Assembly: GCA_016648135.1 (NCBI GenBank)
Contig: JADDOH010011255.1
Span: 45,258-109,257 of the forward strand
Reading direction: 5' to 3'
DNA: 64,000 nt
Source: Agrypnia vestita
Taxonomy: Eukaryota > Arthropoda > Insecta > Trichoptera > Phryganeidae
Position 1 is the stretch's first letter. Each line of letters opens with the position of its first letter. This document shows, in pieces, positions 11,106 through 22,747 of the stretch. The position numbers were made by a program, and so were the translations under genes. Under the pieces are notes generated by a model. That model was not told the origin of the DNA and ran no database searches. It was given only the letters and a program-made list of their open reading frames with translations.

Positions 11106-11470
11106 CCGTAAGCCCTATAGAATCTGACCACAACAACGTTAGCTAATGTTTTCCACTCCTATTGTGCACTCCGCGAAAACACCTAATTCTTTCAGGCACT
11201 CCCAACTATTATAGTACTCAATTTTAATTCCATTTCTTGTATGCCACCTAGTGAATAAGTAATAGTAAATAAGTTTTTTCTTTTCTAGCAGTAAGTTGTT
11301 TTGTAAGATAATAATTTTTCTGTGTAAAGCGCCCTTGAGGTGAGTATTCGCGAAAACGGCGCTATATAAGTTATCCAATTATTATTATTATTATGTACAC
11401 CTAAAAGACTTCTTTACCTACTTTCCCATATAAATACAGTTTCGTCTCTGTGAGACATCTATAATATACA
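11090..11470 (-). mobile_element. MITE C copy split by an L2 tail
   Basis: The left piece TGATCACTTGAGCC..CGTAAGCCCTAT (to about 11113) and the right piece CACCTAAAAGACTTCTTTACCTAC..CGTCTCTGTGAGACATCTAT (11399-11470) are continuous in the uninterrupted relative at 20812-20998. There CGTAAGCCCTATGAACACCC is unbroken on the minus strand. The L2 tail 11114-11393 lies between the pieces, so it was inserted into this MITE. Confidence 0.7.
11114..11393 (+). mobile_element. L2-type LINE, 5'-truncated, 3' UTR only
   Basis: This is nearly the same sequence as the 3' end of the L2-type element at 44070-44342, beginning TATAGAATCTGACCACAACA. It carries the terminal stem-loop TGTAAAGCGCCCTTGAGGTG..GGCGCTATATAA and ends in an ATT microsatellite. 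Target-primed reverse transcription that stopped early explains the loss of all coding sequence. The stem-loop is the part expected to be recognised by the element's reverse transcriptase. Confidence 0.85.
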
Positions 11471-14400
11471 AAAAAAAAAATTATCCAATTTTTTTAAAAT
11501 TTATAGCACACTTAAATATAAACCTTTTTTTATGTAATATAATTAATTTCAACTTCCTCTCGAGCAATTGCGCCTTCTTTGAGCCGACTTCTGGACAGAT
11601 GTGGAAACCGTCTGCAGCAGTTATCGTCTGGTTAATTGGTTCACATTCATCTCACGTTACAGGCGCAGTGCTAATGCATCCTTTTCAGCGTAAACACGAT
11701 GAAGGATGCAGAGTAAACAATTCGACATAAACCGAGGACTTTGCGACATGGAAGCAGTAAAACTCCTCTTTAAGTATTATATAAAACAATGTTTTAAATT
11801 TTGTTATGTTTTTTTTAACGGTTTGTTTTATTTTCATTGTTGTTTAATGGGCATTGATGTTTACTTCATAGCTTTGTTCCTTTTTAGCTGTTATGTTATT
11901 TGTTTCTTACGAGTAGATATAACAAGAGAATTACAATATTGCGTAACGTTTTTCCCAGCCTCCAACACAACTAGGTATTGTATGTCACGACTTTTTTCGA
12001 TTCTCGAGATTCAAAGCTTAAAATGTTGAAATCCCGGTAATTTTTAGGGATATTGATCATTAATTTAATCTAATTAATAAAAACAAACTATGTTTGAATA
12101 CATATTTACATGTATAAAGTTCAGTATATTTTAAAGATATTATTTGGGTAAAAAACACAAGTTGATTTAGTAAAACAAAACCAAAATTATTCATTGAAAT
12201 ATGTATCGATTCATTCTGTCGGACTTTGCTTTTTAATAAAATAAGCTTTCATAAATATTTTCATACATTGATTACAAAAAAAATATAGATATGTACGTTC
12301 ATTACTACTTACTATTGTGAAATTGTATTTTTCAAATGACTTTTTCGTAATAATTTTCATTTCAACATTATTGAAACATGGTACCTATATCGTTCAAAAA
12401 TCTATTTTAATCATATTTCTGAATATATTTTACTGTCGCCATCATCTCACAACAAAATCTCTATTTTTTTATTTTTTTATTTAATTAATAATATACCTAT
12501 ATAATATTTTATTACAAAGATACCTTTAAAATATTAACAATTCTTTTTTTTGTATGTATGTATATTCCTCACCAAAAAGAATTACGATTTTTGTGTGTGG
12601 TTACAATCATATAGGTAGGTAATTTAATTTATTAGACAATGAGAAACGTAATATATTATTTATCTAATATATCAAAAATATTAATTAATAATACAATACA
12701 TAGAATAAGCAGTCAAGAAAATAATAAAATAGAATAAGTAGTCAAAAGTTCATACATACAACCATGAATATTCTGAAAAATCTTAGACCCTTTTGCGATG
12801 TCTTGCTATTTGTACTTGTACAACAACCAATAAAGCACCGTAAGCTGGACTGGTGATTTTCGGGGTTGTTGCTCTTGGATCCCCAATGCACGTGCGTGCA
12901 TTGTATTACACCGAAAAAAAATTCCTTGAAATTTCGGATACACGAAACATACAATATACCTACACATTCAAAAATAATTTACCGATATTGCGGTAATTCG
13001 ATAATAGAATTTAGCGATATTTACCTACCGGTAAATCGGTTTACTGAGAACGGGTATTCCATGCCCTAGTTCTTTTTTATTTTACTGTTGTGCTACGGTT
13101 ATGCCAAATCTTTTTGAGGCTACGCATATAGACGACAACAAACGTGAGTAGAGGAATAATTTATAAAAATAATAAACAAAAATAAAATCATCGGGTTACG
13201 TTTAATGGCCTAGAGCATTTCCTGAGCCGAGTTTCGAACCACGGCGCTCTGTTGTGTGAGTAAAGAATAACACGTTCGTTGAAACAAAACGTATTGAATT
13301 ACAGAGCGCGCGCTTTTGATATACACGGGCCTTTTTAAAAGCTCGCGTTTCCCTGCCAGTCCTGTGAGGAAAAAGATCACTTGTAGAAACTTTTTTGATC
13401 GCTAGATGAGCTAAAAAGGTGACTGAGTGGAGACCGGCAGGTGAAATGGGGGCGGGCCAAAAACCCTCCGATCAGATGATATATCCCCACCATTTTTCCT
13501 CCCATTTTCTCTCCTATTTTATTATTAGTTATTCTCGTTTATTTTTATTTTTGATTAATATGATAAATTTATGCTGATACGAGGATTTAATATAGTTCAA
13601 CACAAAATTTCTAACCAGACCCTGATTTCATTGAATAATCTTTGATGCATTCATAATTTCTTCTTTAATTTCTTTGGAACCTTTTTCCCATTGGATGTGT
13701 TTTCTTCGTTTAAGTCCTCATCATTATATAAATTTTATTTTAAATTAATTAAATGCGAATAAAATGTTCCATAGACAGGGAAAATATTCTAAGCGACGAA
13801 TATAAAATGTTCCACACACAAGTAATAAATGCGAAATTAGTGGGAATCACGGAAAGTTTTGCAGCTAAAGTTTTTTATCCTTATTATATTGTGACTTTGT
13901 TAATAAATCTTACTTGTCGTCAATTTTACTTACATCGTAGCGGCTGGGACATTTTTCTAGTAAATGGTCATACCTAGATATGTTATAATTTTACAACATA
14001 TATGCATTTTGTAATATTTAGCAACTTATTCTGCTTTCAATCAATAATTGAACAACAGAACATGAATGGAGTTTTTTTGTTGTTTGATATAAGAAGGTAT
14101 TAGTATTATCTCCAAATGAAATAAAATAAGGTTAATCTTCTGCTACTCAGTTATCGATTTTATATAGAATAAGTTGCTTTCTTCAAAAATGATTATTACA
14201 AATTGCACATATGTTGTAAAATTTTAACATATCTATGACAATTTACTAGAAAAATATCCCACCCGTGACGATGGAATGCCTCATATCTATCTTTATTTAG
14301 TACCTACTCTATCTACTATAAGGCTATCATTGATGATCGTTAATGACTTGTTAACAATTTGACGGCTTAAAATATAGTAAAATAAAATATATACTAAATA

Positions 14401-14684
14401 TGTTATGCACGCTTATCCATGTGTTACAACATTATAAATAATGAAGTTAATGATTATTTTAATTGAAACAAGATGGCCGGCGCAGAAGTATTTTCCTCTC
14501 ATGACGATGTGCGTGTTTAGTGTTAGTGCATTACACTAGTGAAGTATAAAGTTGCTACTTTGTTTATTTATATAATGGGCATTAGTGCACGTTAATGCGT
14601 TTGAGCAGCGCTCCTCAAATGCGTATACAACGGGCGGAATGATTACTGTTTACAATTTTATATTAAAAATGAATGTCTTCCGCA
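11471..14684. other. AT-rich intergenic DNA, no gene
   Basis: Frames here are short and rich in F, Y, I and K and show no domain. A patch at 12780-12960 (GGATCCCCAATGCACGTGCG and surroundings) and one at 13200-13480 are richer in GC than the neighbourhood. Neither matches another part of the window. They are unclassified repeats or unique DNA. Confidence 0.4.
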
Positions 14685-14835
14685 TGGCTCCTCCAACTAG
14701 CATCACGCCATTTCTCCGCAGAATTATACAGAGAGGATTGAATGCCACACTCTTCTATCCTGGACATTTGCTTCAACCGCATTCATTCATCTTCCCGTGC
14801 ACGCTCTTCGATGACGATTATAAAGTCAATGGAAT
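14685..14835 (-). pseudogene. LINE family A 3' fragment
   Basis: The plus strand reads CATCACGCC, then a CTCCGCAG-like block, AGAGAGGATTGAATGCCACA and CATTCATTCATCTTC. This is the order of the 3' end of family A at 40600-40710 in minus orientation. Only about 150 bases remain and the frame is destroyed. Confidence 0.6.
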
Positions 14836-14937
14836 ATAAGCCAAGGACCAGATTAGGTTACAACAAATCATCATGCAATGGAGAAGTTTCATAGTGCTGA
14901 TAATGTGATGTTTTGTAACATTTAACTAAAATATTGT

Positions 14938-15437
14938 CACGTATTGTGGCTGCAGGAGGTATTAATGAAAACGCTAGGATTTAATACAGGATTTATTGTT
15001 AACTGAATAATTAGTTATTCAAACGTACAAGGTCACTTATCACTATGAAATGTAACGCTATTCCTTAAATTAAACTGTTTCACAAATTTATCACTCGATA
15101 AATAGACACTTTATATTCGCTTTGACACTTTATTCACTATTCACTAGAATATTCCATCCAATTCCGCACTTATTAATTTCGCTTCGGTTTATCCCGCTAC
15201 GTAAGAACTTTCCGGAATCTTCGCTTTCATTATCGCTGTCAGATGCACGCGCCCAAAAAACTCCCTCCTTACTCCCGTGTGTCGTATTTATATTGGTTAA
15301 CGCTATTATCTAGTCGTTTGCAGTATTTACTTGCAAGTTCTCGTTAATTCCAGATGTTCCTGGAAAGTTGCAGACGTTTCTGAAAGTTGGAGGTAATTCT
15401 AGATCCTCCGGTAGTATTGTGCCAACTTCAAACAACT
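14938..15437 (-). mobile_element. Probable solo LTR
   Basis: Read on the minus strand, this about 500 bp block begins near TGTTTGAAGTTGGCACAATA and ends near CACAATACGTGACA, a TG..CA layout. It contains a TATAAATAC box (near 15285-15293) and, about 280 bases further on, an AACAATAAATCC polyadenylation-like signal (near 14992-15003). Promoter plus poly(A) signal inside one repeat-like block is typical of an LTR left by recombination. No internal domain, primer-binding site or clear target-site duplication was found, so the exact ends and superfamily are uncertain. Confidence 0.45.
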
Positions 15438-16830
15438 GTCACTTGACAGAAGTGCGTGATTCTTTTTAACCTTGTTACAATATATACCAAAACTAATGAA
15501 TTGGTGAAAAAAATTGATATCCTTCAATTTATTTCATATTGTATTTAAAAATGGCAATTTGTTCGGAGCCAGGTTCTTTTTACCCTTAATTTTTCTACAG
15601 TTTGAACATCATTCTGTCATGTGGAATACTTAATGGTGTCTCAATGTGAACGCAGTAACGATGAAGGCTTCACGAATCCAAGTTGAAGTAGGTTGACTTA
15701 GGTTTCACGAGTTAGGTCATCAGATTAGACTGGTCAGTAACGCCAAGGAGCCTAATTGACTCTTATCAACGGCGCTTGAAATAATTTTGAGGGATACTTG
15801 AACTTTAACTCAATGGGATGTGATCTGTAGGAAAAAATATATACGAGCACTGCATTTGACTTAGACATACGTACATAATATGTAAAACATCCTATTTATT
15901 GACTTAATTTGAAGTATTCAATCCAGTTCGTATATCCTCTAAAACGAAGGTTTACTCCAATTTTTCTCAATGCTTCGATATTAAATATATCGTTTAAATA
16001 CTTGCAGCAACCAAAAAAATCTCGTTGTCGATTGTACTGTAATAAAACAACTTTAGTTGTCAATTAGCAAACGATTTCTTTTGGACTGAGTCAATATGTT
16101 TAACGGCAAAATGCCTCTTTTGGTTTGACTTTTCTAGGATATTCTGCCGTGTTTCTAAGACCTATCCATTGCAAGGTTCATCATTAGAGATTTGATTTGA
16201 TTTGTTGTGATTTAATATATTCCTATTCAAAACTAATATATTATAATATATAGATTTTTTTTCATTGTGAAAGATTTTCTTTATTTATGTTTTATTATCT
16301 ACCTTTATAATTTTTTTATATATGTACCTACATATTATTTAATAAAATATATTTATAATCAAAATTCTAGGTTAGTTTAATTTTAATCTTGAAAGAGCAT
16401 ATATACGTACATGGCTCAGACACATATTTAGTTTTATTATTCAAAGTATACAATTTTACTATTGTTCCAATTATAAACAATTACAGCATCATTTTGAATG
16501 ACGATTCACTGGTGAAGAAATGTGTGTGAAACTTGCGACATAATATTTTAAAAACAATATTACAAAGATACAAAAAAAATCAAAACTTATTGAAAGTTAT
16601 TGATTTCAGTTATTTAATCAAAACGCAGCGAATTTAAAACAAAATACGTGTGTATCAAATTATTTTTTCGTTATTGTGTTTAATTACTCTAGTTTTCATT
16701 TTTATAATATTTAGTTTTATTTTCAATTTTTTATGTTCAGTTTTATAAAATAAAATACAAATTTAAATTGTGCAAGTGGAAAAAATTTAAATAAACATTT
16801 TACCCCATTAACTTAATTTACCGCCACCCA
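15438..16830. other. AT-rich intergenic DNA with a repeat F scrap
   Basis: Around 16090-16195 the strings TAGGATATTCTGCCGTG and CCATTGCAAGGTTCATCA are reverse-orientation versions of repeat F motifs found at 36047-36435 and 50007-50120. The rest shows no gene or repeat structure. Confidence 0.4.
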
Positions 16831-17300
16831 CCCTCGCCGCTCACGGATTCTCCCACTCGTTCAAATTACTCGCCCAATTTTCGCGGAGGGGGAGTTCCCA
16901 CCAAGGATTATTCTAATTCACCCCAAACTCCCAAAGTGATAAAATGTTCCAGAAGTGAGTGAAGAAACGGCGAGGAAATCAGACGAATTTGCATTTGAAT
17001 CGGGTGAAAGCGATGGTTGACGCGATGGCAGACGATTGCCTTTTCAGACCTCCTCAGGGTCCGCATTATATTCCGTATTACTCTGAGCACTCTTAGAGGG
17101 ACTTGAGCACGCGAAAATCGAGGAAAAGTTTCCAACTTCGGTGTACTGACGAAATCTTTTGATAATTTGCACGGTAGTCCCAGGCCGGGATTTGGATTTA
17201 ATTCAGAGTAATTGAAATGCTTCTGAAGCGTGGGAATTATAAGGCGGTGGAAATTATTATTTTTGAAAGGAATTTTAAAGTTCGTACGCATTGTAAATTA
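16831..17300. other. GC-richer unique island downstream of bap
   Basis: A roughly 450 bp island of balanced base composition stands out from about 70 percent AT surroundings. It holds a 127-codon minus-strand frame (17291-16908) whose protein is basic and has no recognisable domain or splice context. No sequence here recurs in the window. It could be a regulatory element, an untranslated exon or an old unique TE scrap; a coding call is not justified. Confidence 0.3.
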
Positions 17301-17897
17301 TAATTTTATGCATGGAAATGAATCTTTTCAATAGATGGAATTCTATTTATTTTCACCATCTCGTGTCTCATTACTTTGTATCTAAAAATTCGTATAATGA
17401 CATAATGACATAAAACAAAATTTCAAAATATTTTTAATATGAAAAAACTTTAAATATCATAAATCGATAATGGTTAAGAAATCCTTGAATATACTCTTTC
17501 ATAAATTAAAAACGTATCCGATCAAATTTTCTTCTTCTTCTTTCTGACATGATCTAATATTCTGTTCAGAAAAGCAAGCGAAGAGGTATCAACAGTTTGA
17601 CTCATTGTCATTTGCTTATTGTTTCTCCCATCTGAATGTACACTGTACAGTAGAACCTTGAAATCTTCATTAATCAGACCGACTCAACTACATTTATGTG
17701 CACCCCAGCCACATGAATTTCTCTATTTTGTTTTTCTTGTTATTGTTCTTTTCTGTTTTGCTTTGACTTAAATATTTCATGTTATACGGTGTGGATCTCT
17801 GTAACTGGTCTACCAACTTGTTCAATATACTGTGCCATTATAATAAATTGTGCTGTTGAGATTCCTGAAATAATTTTTTTTTAAAATCACTATATTA
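17301..17897. other. AT-rich intergenic DNA, nothing seen
   Basis: No gene, repeat boundary or structured element was found between the GC-rich island and the foldback at 17898. Confidence 0.45.
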
Positions 17898-18264
17898 TAC
17901 AGGGTTTCATAACTAGTACCAAAAACGTTACAGGTGGATTTCTGCCTTGATAATGAGTCGAAAATGTTTAAGCAACCATGACCTTATTTCAGTGGTAAAA
18001 AAATATATTTTAAATTTTTGCAAAGTTTTTATCAAGAAGTTGTATAAAAGTGAATGAATTTTTCATAGCGATATAGGTTACTGTAATGATCTATTAACTT
18101 TGTGCAAAAACTAAGTCAGAAATATTGAAAAAAAAAGCAAACTTTGACATGGAATATCTCATAACTATTGATATTCGGCCATGGATGCTTTAACATTTTC
18201 GACTCACTATCAAGGCAGGAAATCACTTGTTAATTTTTTGCTACTAGCTATGAGACACTCTGTA
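17898..18264. mobile_element. Foldback element G, copy 2
   Basis: It starts TACAGGGTTTC and ends near CACTCTGTA. Interior blocks CTGCCTTGATAATGAGTCGA and its mirror GACTCACTATCAAGGCAG, and the inverted TATTGAAAAAA blocks, match copies at 1288, 57356 and 62336. It is about 370 bp, shorter than copy 1, because the centre is deleted. It has no coding frame. Confidence 0.75.
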
Positions 18265-18454
18265 TATGCACCTTAAATGTATGCGATAGAAACATACTTC
18301 CGCTGTGACCCAATCCCTCACCAATAAGGGATTAAGTTCATCTCTATACAATTTTATACTCTGTGGTTGCGCACTATATATTTATGTGTGCACTGTGTTG
18401 TCAAACCACGTGCGCGCGCACCAATGAACATTGCCATGTAAATCTATACTAATA

Positions 18455-19746
18455 TTAGGTCCTTACATATGAAATTGGCGTTTAGTATGGAAGGAACATA
18501 AAGCCGATTTTTTTTATTATAATATATTTATTTAATCAAAGTATGTACCATTGCTATCTATGCACTTTTGCCATCTCACAGGTAGTTCATCGATCCCTTT
18601 ACTAAAAAAACCATTCGGATGGGAATCAATAAAACCTTTGAAGGCGGTTTGGACTGCCCCATCGGAGTTGAAGTTTTTCCTTTGCAAGAAGTTATCCAAA
18701 TTTCGAAAAAAATGGTAATCTGTTGCGGCAAGGTCCGGAGAGTACGGTGGATGTCTTAGACATTCCAATTGAAGCTCCTCTAATTTGGTAGCCGTGTGTG
18801 GTGGTTTTGTGCAGTGTGTGGTCTAGCGTTATCATGAAGCAGCAGTGGCCTAGAACGATTAACCAGCCTCGGTTGTTTAGCAGCTAGCTTTTCCATCATG
18901 GTTTGCAGTTGCTGACAATAGACATCTGCCGTAATCGTCTGGCCAGATTTAAGAAAGCTGTAGTGAACGACACCAGCACTAGTCCACCAAACGCTCACAA
19001 GTAACTTTTTTGGAGTCAATTTTTGCTTGGGGCTTGGTTTGGCTGGTTCTGCAGGGTTCAGCCATTGCGATGAGCGCTTCCGATTATCGTACAGGATCCA
19101 CTTTTCATCACAGGTAATGATTCGATTTAAAATCCCTTCATTATTGTGCCGGTTGAGTAATGCAACGCAGCAGTCAACGCGCGTTTGTTGATTTGCTTCA
19201 CTCAATTCGTGAGGTACCCACCTTTCAAGCTTTTTCACCTTACCAATTTGCTTCAAGTGGATTAAAACAGTTTTATCACTAACACCGCAGCCTGCAGCTA
19301 ACTCGGATGTGGTTTGCGATGGATCCGCTTCCACAATAGCCTTCAATTCTTCATTATCAACTTTGGTTTCCGGCCGTCCACGGGGCTTGTTCTGCAGGTC
19401 GAAATTTCCAGAACGAAAACGTTGGAACCAAAAACGCACTGTGTTTTTTTTGCGGCACCGTCGCCATACACATAATTAATCCTTCGAGCCGTTTCTGCAG
19501 CACTGGTGCCACGGTGGAACTCGTACTCGTAAATAACGCGATATTTCAAGTTTTTCATTTTGTAAACTGTGTGACGCAAAGAAAAAAACAATTGAGGAAA
19601 AAACAAATGAATTATAATTTTCAAAACACAAAAACATGAGTAAATAGCTGTATAAATTTGGATTTGGAATTCCTAACCAAAGAGAAGATATTTGAGATTA
19701 AATTTGCCAGTACGGCAAAACATCAATTTCATATGTAAGGACCTAA
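18455..19746 (-). mobile_element. Mariner element, copy 1 (1292 bp)
   Basis: Terminal inverted repeats TTAGGTCCTTACATATGAAA and its complement bound the element, with TA on both outer sides (18453-18454 and 19747-19748). The length is normal for a mariner. The outer DNA rejoins into a continuous Helitron sequence, which fixes the insertion point exactly. The transposase gene on the minus strand is broken (see next entry). A second copy with the same termini is at 53478-54762. Confidence 0.95.
18532..19558 (-). pseudogene. Mariner transposase, frameshifted
   Basis: The protein starts at the ATG at 19558 (MKNLKYRV). It has an N-terminal helix-turn-helix region with RGTSAAETARR and a GRPETKVD stretch, then the mariner motif WVPHEL and the first catalytic Asp in TCDEKW. 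The other two Asp lie in LLLHDNARPHTA and in the YSPDL..TDYHFF block, the D,D34D pattern. Two breaks occur: a one-base loss in an A-run (near 19442-19450, GAAKK then out of frame) and an 8-base replacement/insertion (near 18791-18812, just after HTAQ). Position YSPDLAATDY differs from the usual YSPDLAPTDY. It is therefore not expected to make transposase. Confidence 0.9.
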
Positions 19747-19990
19747 TATATCCCAATTATGATAATTTCGTTGCCTGTCTGGCAGCGTAACTTCGTGTAA
19801 CTTCCGTAACTTTTAGACAGGTAGTAATTTTTTTTATTTCAAAAAAATTGTTTTTCCCAAATTATTTTTTCCAAAATTTTTTTGGAAATTTTTTTATCGA
19901 ATTTTTATTTTTTCCAATAAAATAAACAAATACTTATTTCTTAGAAATCGACATGTAAAAGTATCGTCATTTTTGACGGATTACAGCTAG

Positions 19991-20811
19991 TAAAGAGATA
20001 AAGTTTGGGTATAAGAGGTAATCTCCGAAACTTCTCATCCGATTTCAAAAATTCTTTCTCCAATGTTTAGAATGGACTTTCAGTGTTAACAGGCTATATA
20101 TTATCCCGTTATTTTACAACTAAGTCGACGAAAAAATGGTCAAGCGATACGTTTTTTACAAACGTTGCCTTAACGATAAGGGATATTTAAATACTTTCTG
20201 TAGAGAAGTTGTAGAACTCAAAAAGGTATATACAAAAGTTTTGCACGATATATATCTATATGTTAAGGTTACTTCAAAAATTGTTGAATATGACTAAAAG
20301 TTACTAAAAATCGCGCGAGTAATTTTCTATACAAATCTACAGCGTTTGACCGATTTGACTCAAATTTTATGACTTTGCAAAACAATGAAAACTTTGTACC
20401 CCCATAATACATAAAATATGGTGTTGTGTGCTCCAAGGGTCTTAATTTTCCTACAGTGGGGGCATTGGTGAATAAATAACAAACATTTTTGAACGTGATT
20501 TTAAAACTTTTATTTCGTACGTATTGTGCAATAAATGTAATTATACAAGTAAGGTTTTCTATTATTTACAAACATATCGTAAACATTATTCTGTAAAAGG
20601 TAACATTAAATACTAGGTTTATTTAAACTATTTACACAGTTTGTTTAATCGCGGACTTAATTTTTTCATCGGTATTATCCTGTGTGTTAAATGCAAATGG
20701 TGATGTTATGATGATTTATGAAATAGAGGGTAAGGGAATCCATTTGCAATTGATCGCTATCCACATAGTTTTCGTGACCTCTGCTCAAACCATTATATTG
20801 TAAGATATATT
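19991..20811. other. AT-rich DNA downstream of bap
   Basis: No gene is seen in the AT-rich, T-run-containing sequence, and no repeat family member was identified between the Helitron end and MITE C. Confidence 0.4.
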
Positions 20812-20998
20812 ATAGATGTCTCACAGAGACGAAGCTATTTTTTTATATGAAAAAGTTGTTATGGAAGTCTTCTTTGGGTGTTCATAGGGCTTACGATCTA
20901 CCGCACGCCTTGCTTAAGTGATGAACAACCTACTCAAACCCTATGAACACCCAAAAAACATCCTTACCTACTTCGTCTCTGTGAGACATTTATAATAT
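20812..20998. mobile_element. MITE C, most complete copy (about 187 bp)
   Basis: Terminal inverted repeats of about 25-30 bases hold ATGTCTCACAGAGACGAAG on the left and CTTCGTCTCTGTGAGACAT on the right. Inside them a second inverted pair, GGGTGTTCATAGGG and CCCTATGAACACCC, follows. There is no coding frame. Split or partial copies are at 11090-11470 and 28400-28530, and single ends near 45462 and 57327. The terminal motif ATGTCTC is itself partly self-complementary with the inner GAGAC. Confidence 0.8.
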
Positions 20999-21442
20999 AA
21001 CATGATTATTGACGTCTCCCTGGGGATAAAATGCAGTATTGTGTAACATACTCAAAATATTTTGAACTTTATATTGTAGTAACCTGTCGGTCGCCGCAAT
21101 ATGTTTGCATACATCACAGTATATTTACTTGTATAGATAGAGACAGATTTTGGTGGAAACTAGATATTCTAATAAATAACTATATTTGTTTTATTACATT
21201 AAGATGATTTGATTTGTGTTAATCTATTTAACAGTCTAAACAACAGTAGACGTATTGCTAACCGTTTCAAATTATTATTATTATTAATTCTTTGGTATGA
21301 TAAGTAGGTATTCATTAAAAATTATCTAATATTACTTAGTAAGTGCATTTGTGTTTGAGTAATTTCTAGAAATATTTTACGATTTAAGTATCTACTATAT
21401 CTATATACAAGTTGTTTGTTTTAATGGTATTTCGATAGGTAT

Positions 21443-21448
21443 TTTATT
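21443..21448 (-). terminator. Candidate poly(A) signal of bap
   Basis: AATAAA on the minus strand, about 134 bases beyond the bap stop codon. It is the nearest canonical hexamer noticed downstream. Position is suitable for a short 3' UTR, but in AT-rich DNA such hexamers are common, so this is only a candidate. Confidence 0.35.
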
Positions 21449-21581
21449 TTAATTTAAGAACCTACTCAATATTAATTTTAAATTTTTTGGATTAATTAAA
21501 GCTTCTTCAACAGACGACCTGATAAATAAGCTTTGAAGATTGCTAGTTTTGTCTAATAAACTATAAAATTACAATGAAAAA

Positions 21582-22747
21582 TCAGTTTTCTATTTCTATT
21601 TCATTACAACTACTCGCTCTACTAGAGCCTTTACACTCATATTGCACTCTTTCAATCGTCAGATTTTCTGAAAACTTGTTCTTGTCCTCTTCAAGCACAT
21701 CGTCCAACGTATCTCGTCTTCGTTTCTTCAAATATTCCACATCTTTAGTCTTCGATTCGACATTTCTATTGTTGTGGACTTCTATGATCTTTTTCTTGGC
21801 TATTTCTTGAAGCTCTTTTTGAATGTCGACGTCATCTTCGTCTCTTGCAACTTCGTTGATTGTTGAAAGTGAATTGGGTCCAAACAACGTATGAGACGGG
21901 TAGTAGAAGTAAGAGAGGGGTATAGTAGGATAGTTGTTGTTCAAGTGTTGTCCGTAGATGGACTGTAACATGGCTTGATGAGACATTTGACTATACGATT
22001 CCTGTAGCAAGTGTTTGTACTGGTTTTTAGGGAAGTCGTGATTGTTGTTATTATTGTAAATTCCTGCGAAATGTTTAAGCATTGGCATTTGGTTATTTTG
22101 GAGGTGACTTCCGGGTGGAAACAATGCGGGGTTTAAGGACATCGTTTTTGAAAGATGCTGCGAGGACTGCTGGTACTGTCCGGCCGCGTTTGCAAAGTGT
22201 TCCAAACCCATTTGCTGATTGTCTCTGACCAAGACTTTGACTGCAACTTTTCTCGCGTGATGATTGGCTGCAACGGCAGCGGCCGCGGCCAACAGGCCAT
22301 TCTCCTGCATTTGAATCTGCTTCCGTTTTGTCTTGTATCGTCTGTTTTGGAACCATATCTTCACTTGGGTCTCTGTGAGCTTGAGACTCGCTGCGAGATC
22401 TGCTCTTTCTGGTCCAGAGAGGTATCGTTGCTGGTTGAATCTTCTTTCAAGTTCGTACACCTGGGCGTGAGAAAAGGCAGCTCTGGACCTCTTCTTTCTG
22501 CTTTGTGTTGGAGAGAACTGCTCCATCAGGTTCGCGCCGGATGAGGAAAGCTGAGACGCAGTGTTCGGGGATATGCTTAAGCCTGATGATGGAATTTTCT
22601 GTTGAGATACGTAGTGATGAAGAGACTGGTTTGAGGAGATCAGAGATTTGGCTGAATTGTACGCGTGGGCTCCAGGGTAAATTCCCATTTCCGATTGAAG
22701 AAACAGCGGTGGTGATATTCCATTCGAAGAATGCGAATCGTATTCAT
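21582..22747 (-). CDS. bap: bagpipe/NK3 homeobox gene, exon 2
   Basis: Exon 2 encodes the last 388 residues, including the split Asp, of a roughly 546-residue homeodomain transcription factor. In flies and vertebrates NK3 proteins direct visceral mesoderm and related mesodermal fates; a nuclear DNA-binding role is inferred from family. The homeodomain (22496-22317, residues about 243-302 of the joined protein) starts [17 protein letters not shown]. It has Gln50, Asn51 and Tyr54 in [13 protein letters not shown]; Tyr54 is typical of NK proteins. About 23 residues later comes [10 protein letters not shown] (residues about 325-334), an NK3-type motif, then an Asn/Gln-rich region and a PLSYFYYPS stretch. 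The acceptor is TTGGTTGTTTCAG ending at 22748, so upstream in-frame codons (MVVS) are intronic. The stop is TGA at 21584-21582. Subfamily is secure; orthology is inferred from motif similarity. Confidence 0.93.

Larger units (their letters stand above)
18443..19990 (+). mobile_element. Helitron (non-autonomous), interrupted by mariner
   Basis: The 5' end is TCTATACTAATA at 18443 and the 3' end is ATTACAGCTAG at 19990. A hairpin (TCGTCA-TTTT-TGACGG, about 19964-19979) lies 11 bases before the end. The flanks are A on the left and T on the right, the known Helitron A/T insertion site. Without the mariner (18455-19746) the Helitron would be only about 255 bp, so it is a non-coding derivative. 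Its interior CGTAACTTCGTGTAACTTCC is shared with 44915-45145. Ends and hairpin are seen directly; the class call is from known Helitron structure. Confidence 0.85.

Noticed and set aside
16908..17291. 127-codon minus-strand frame as a gene
   Set aside because: No domain, no splice or start context and no repeat in the window; kept only as a GC-richer island.
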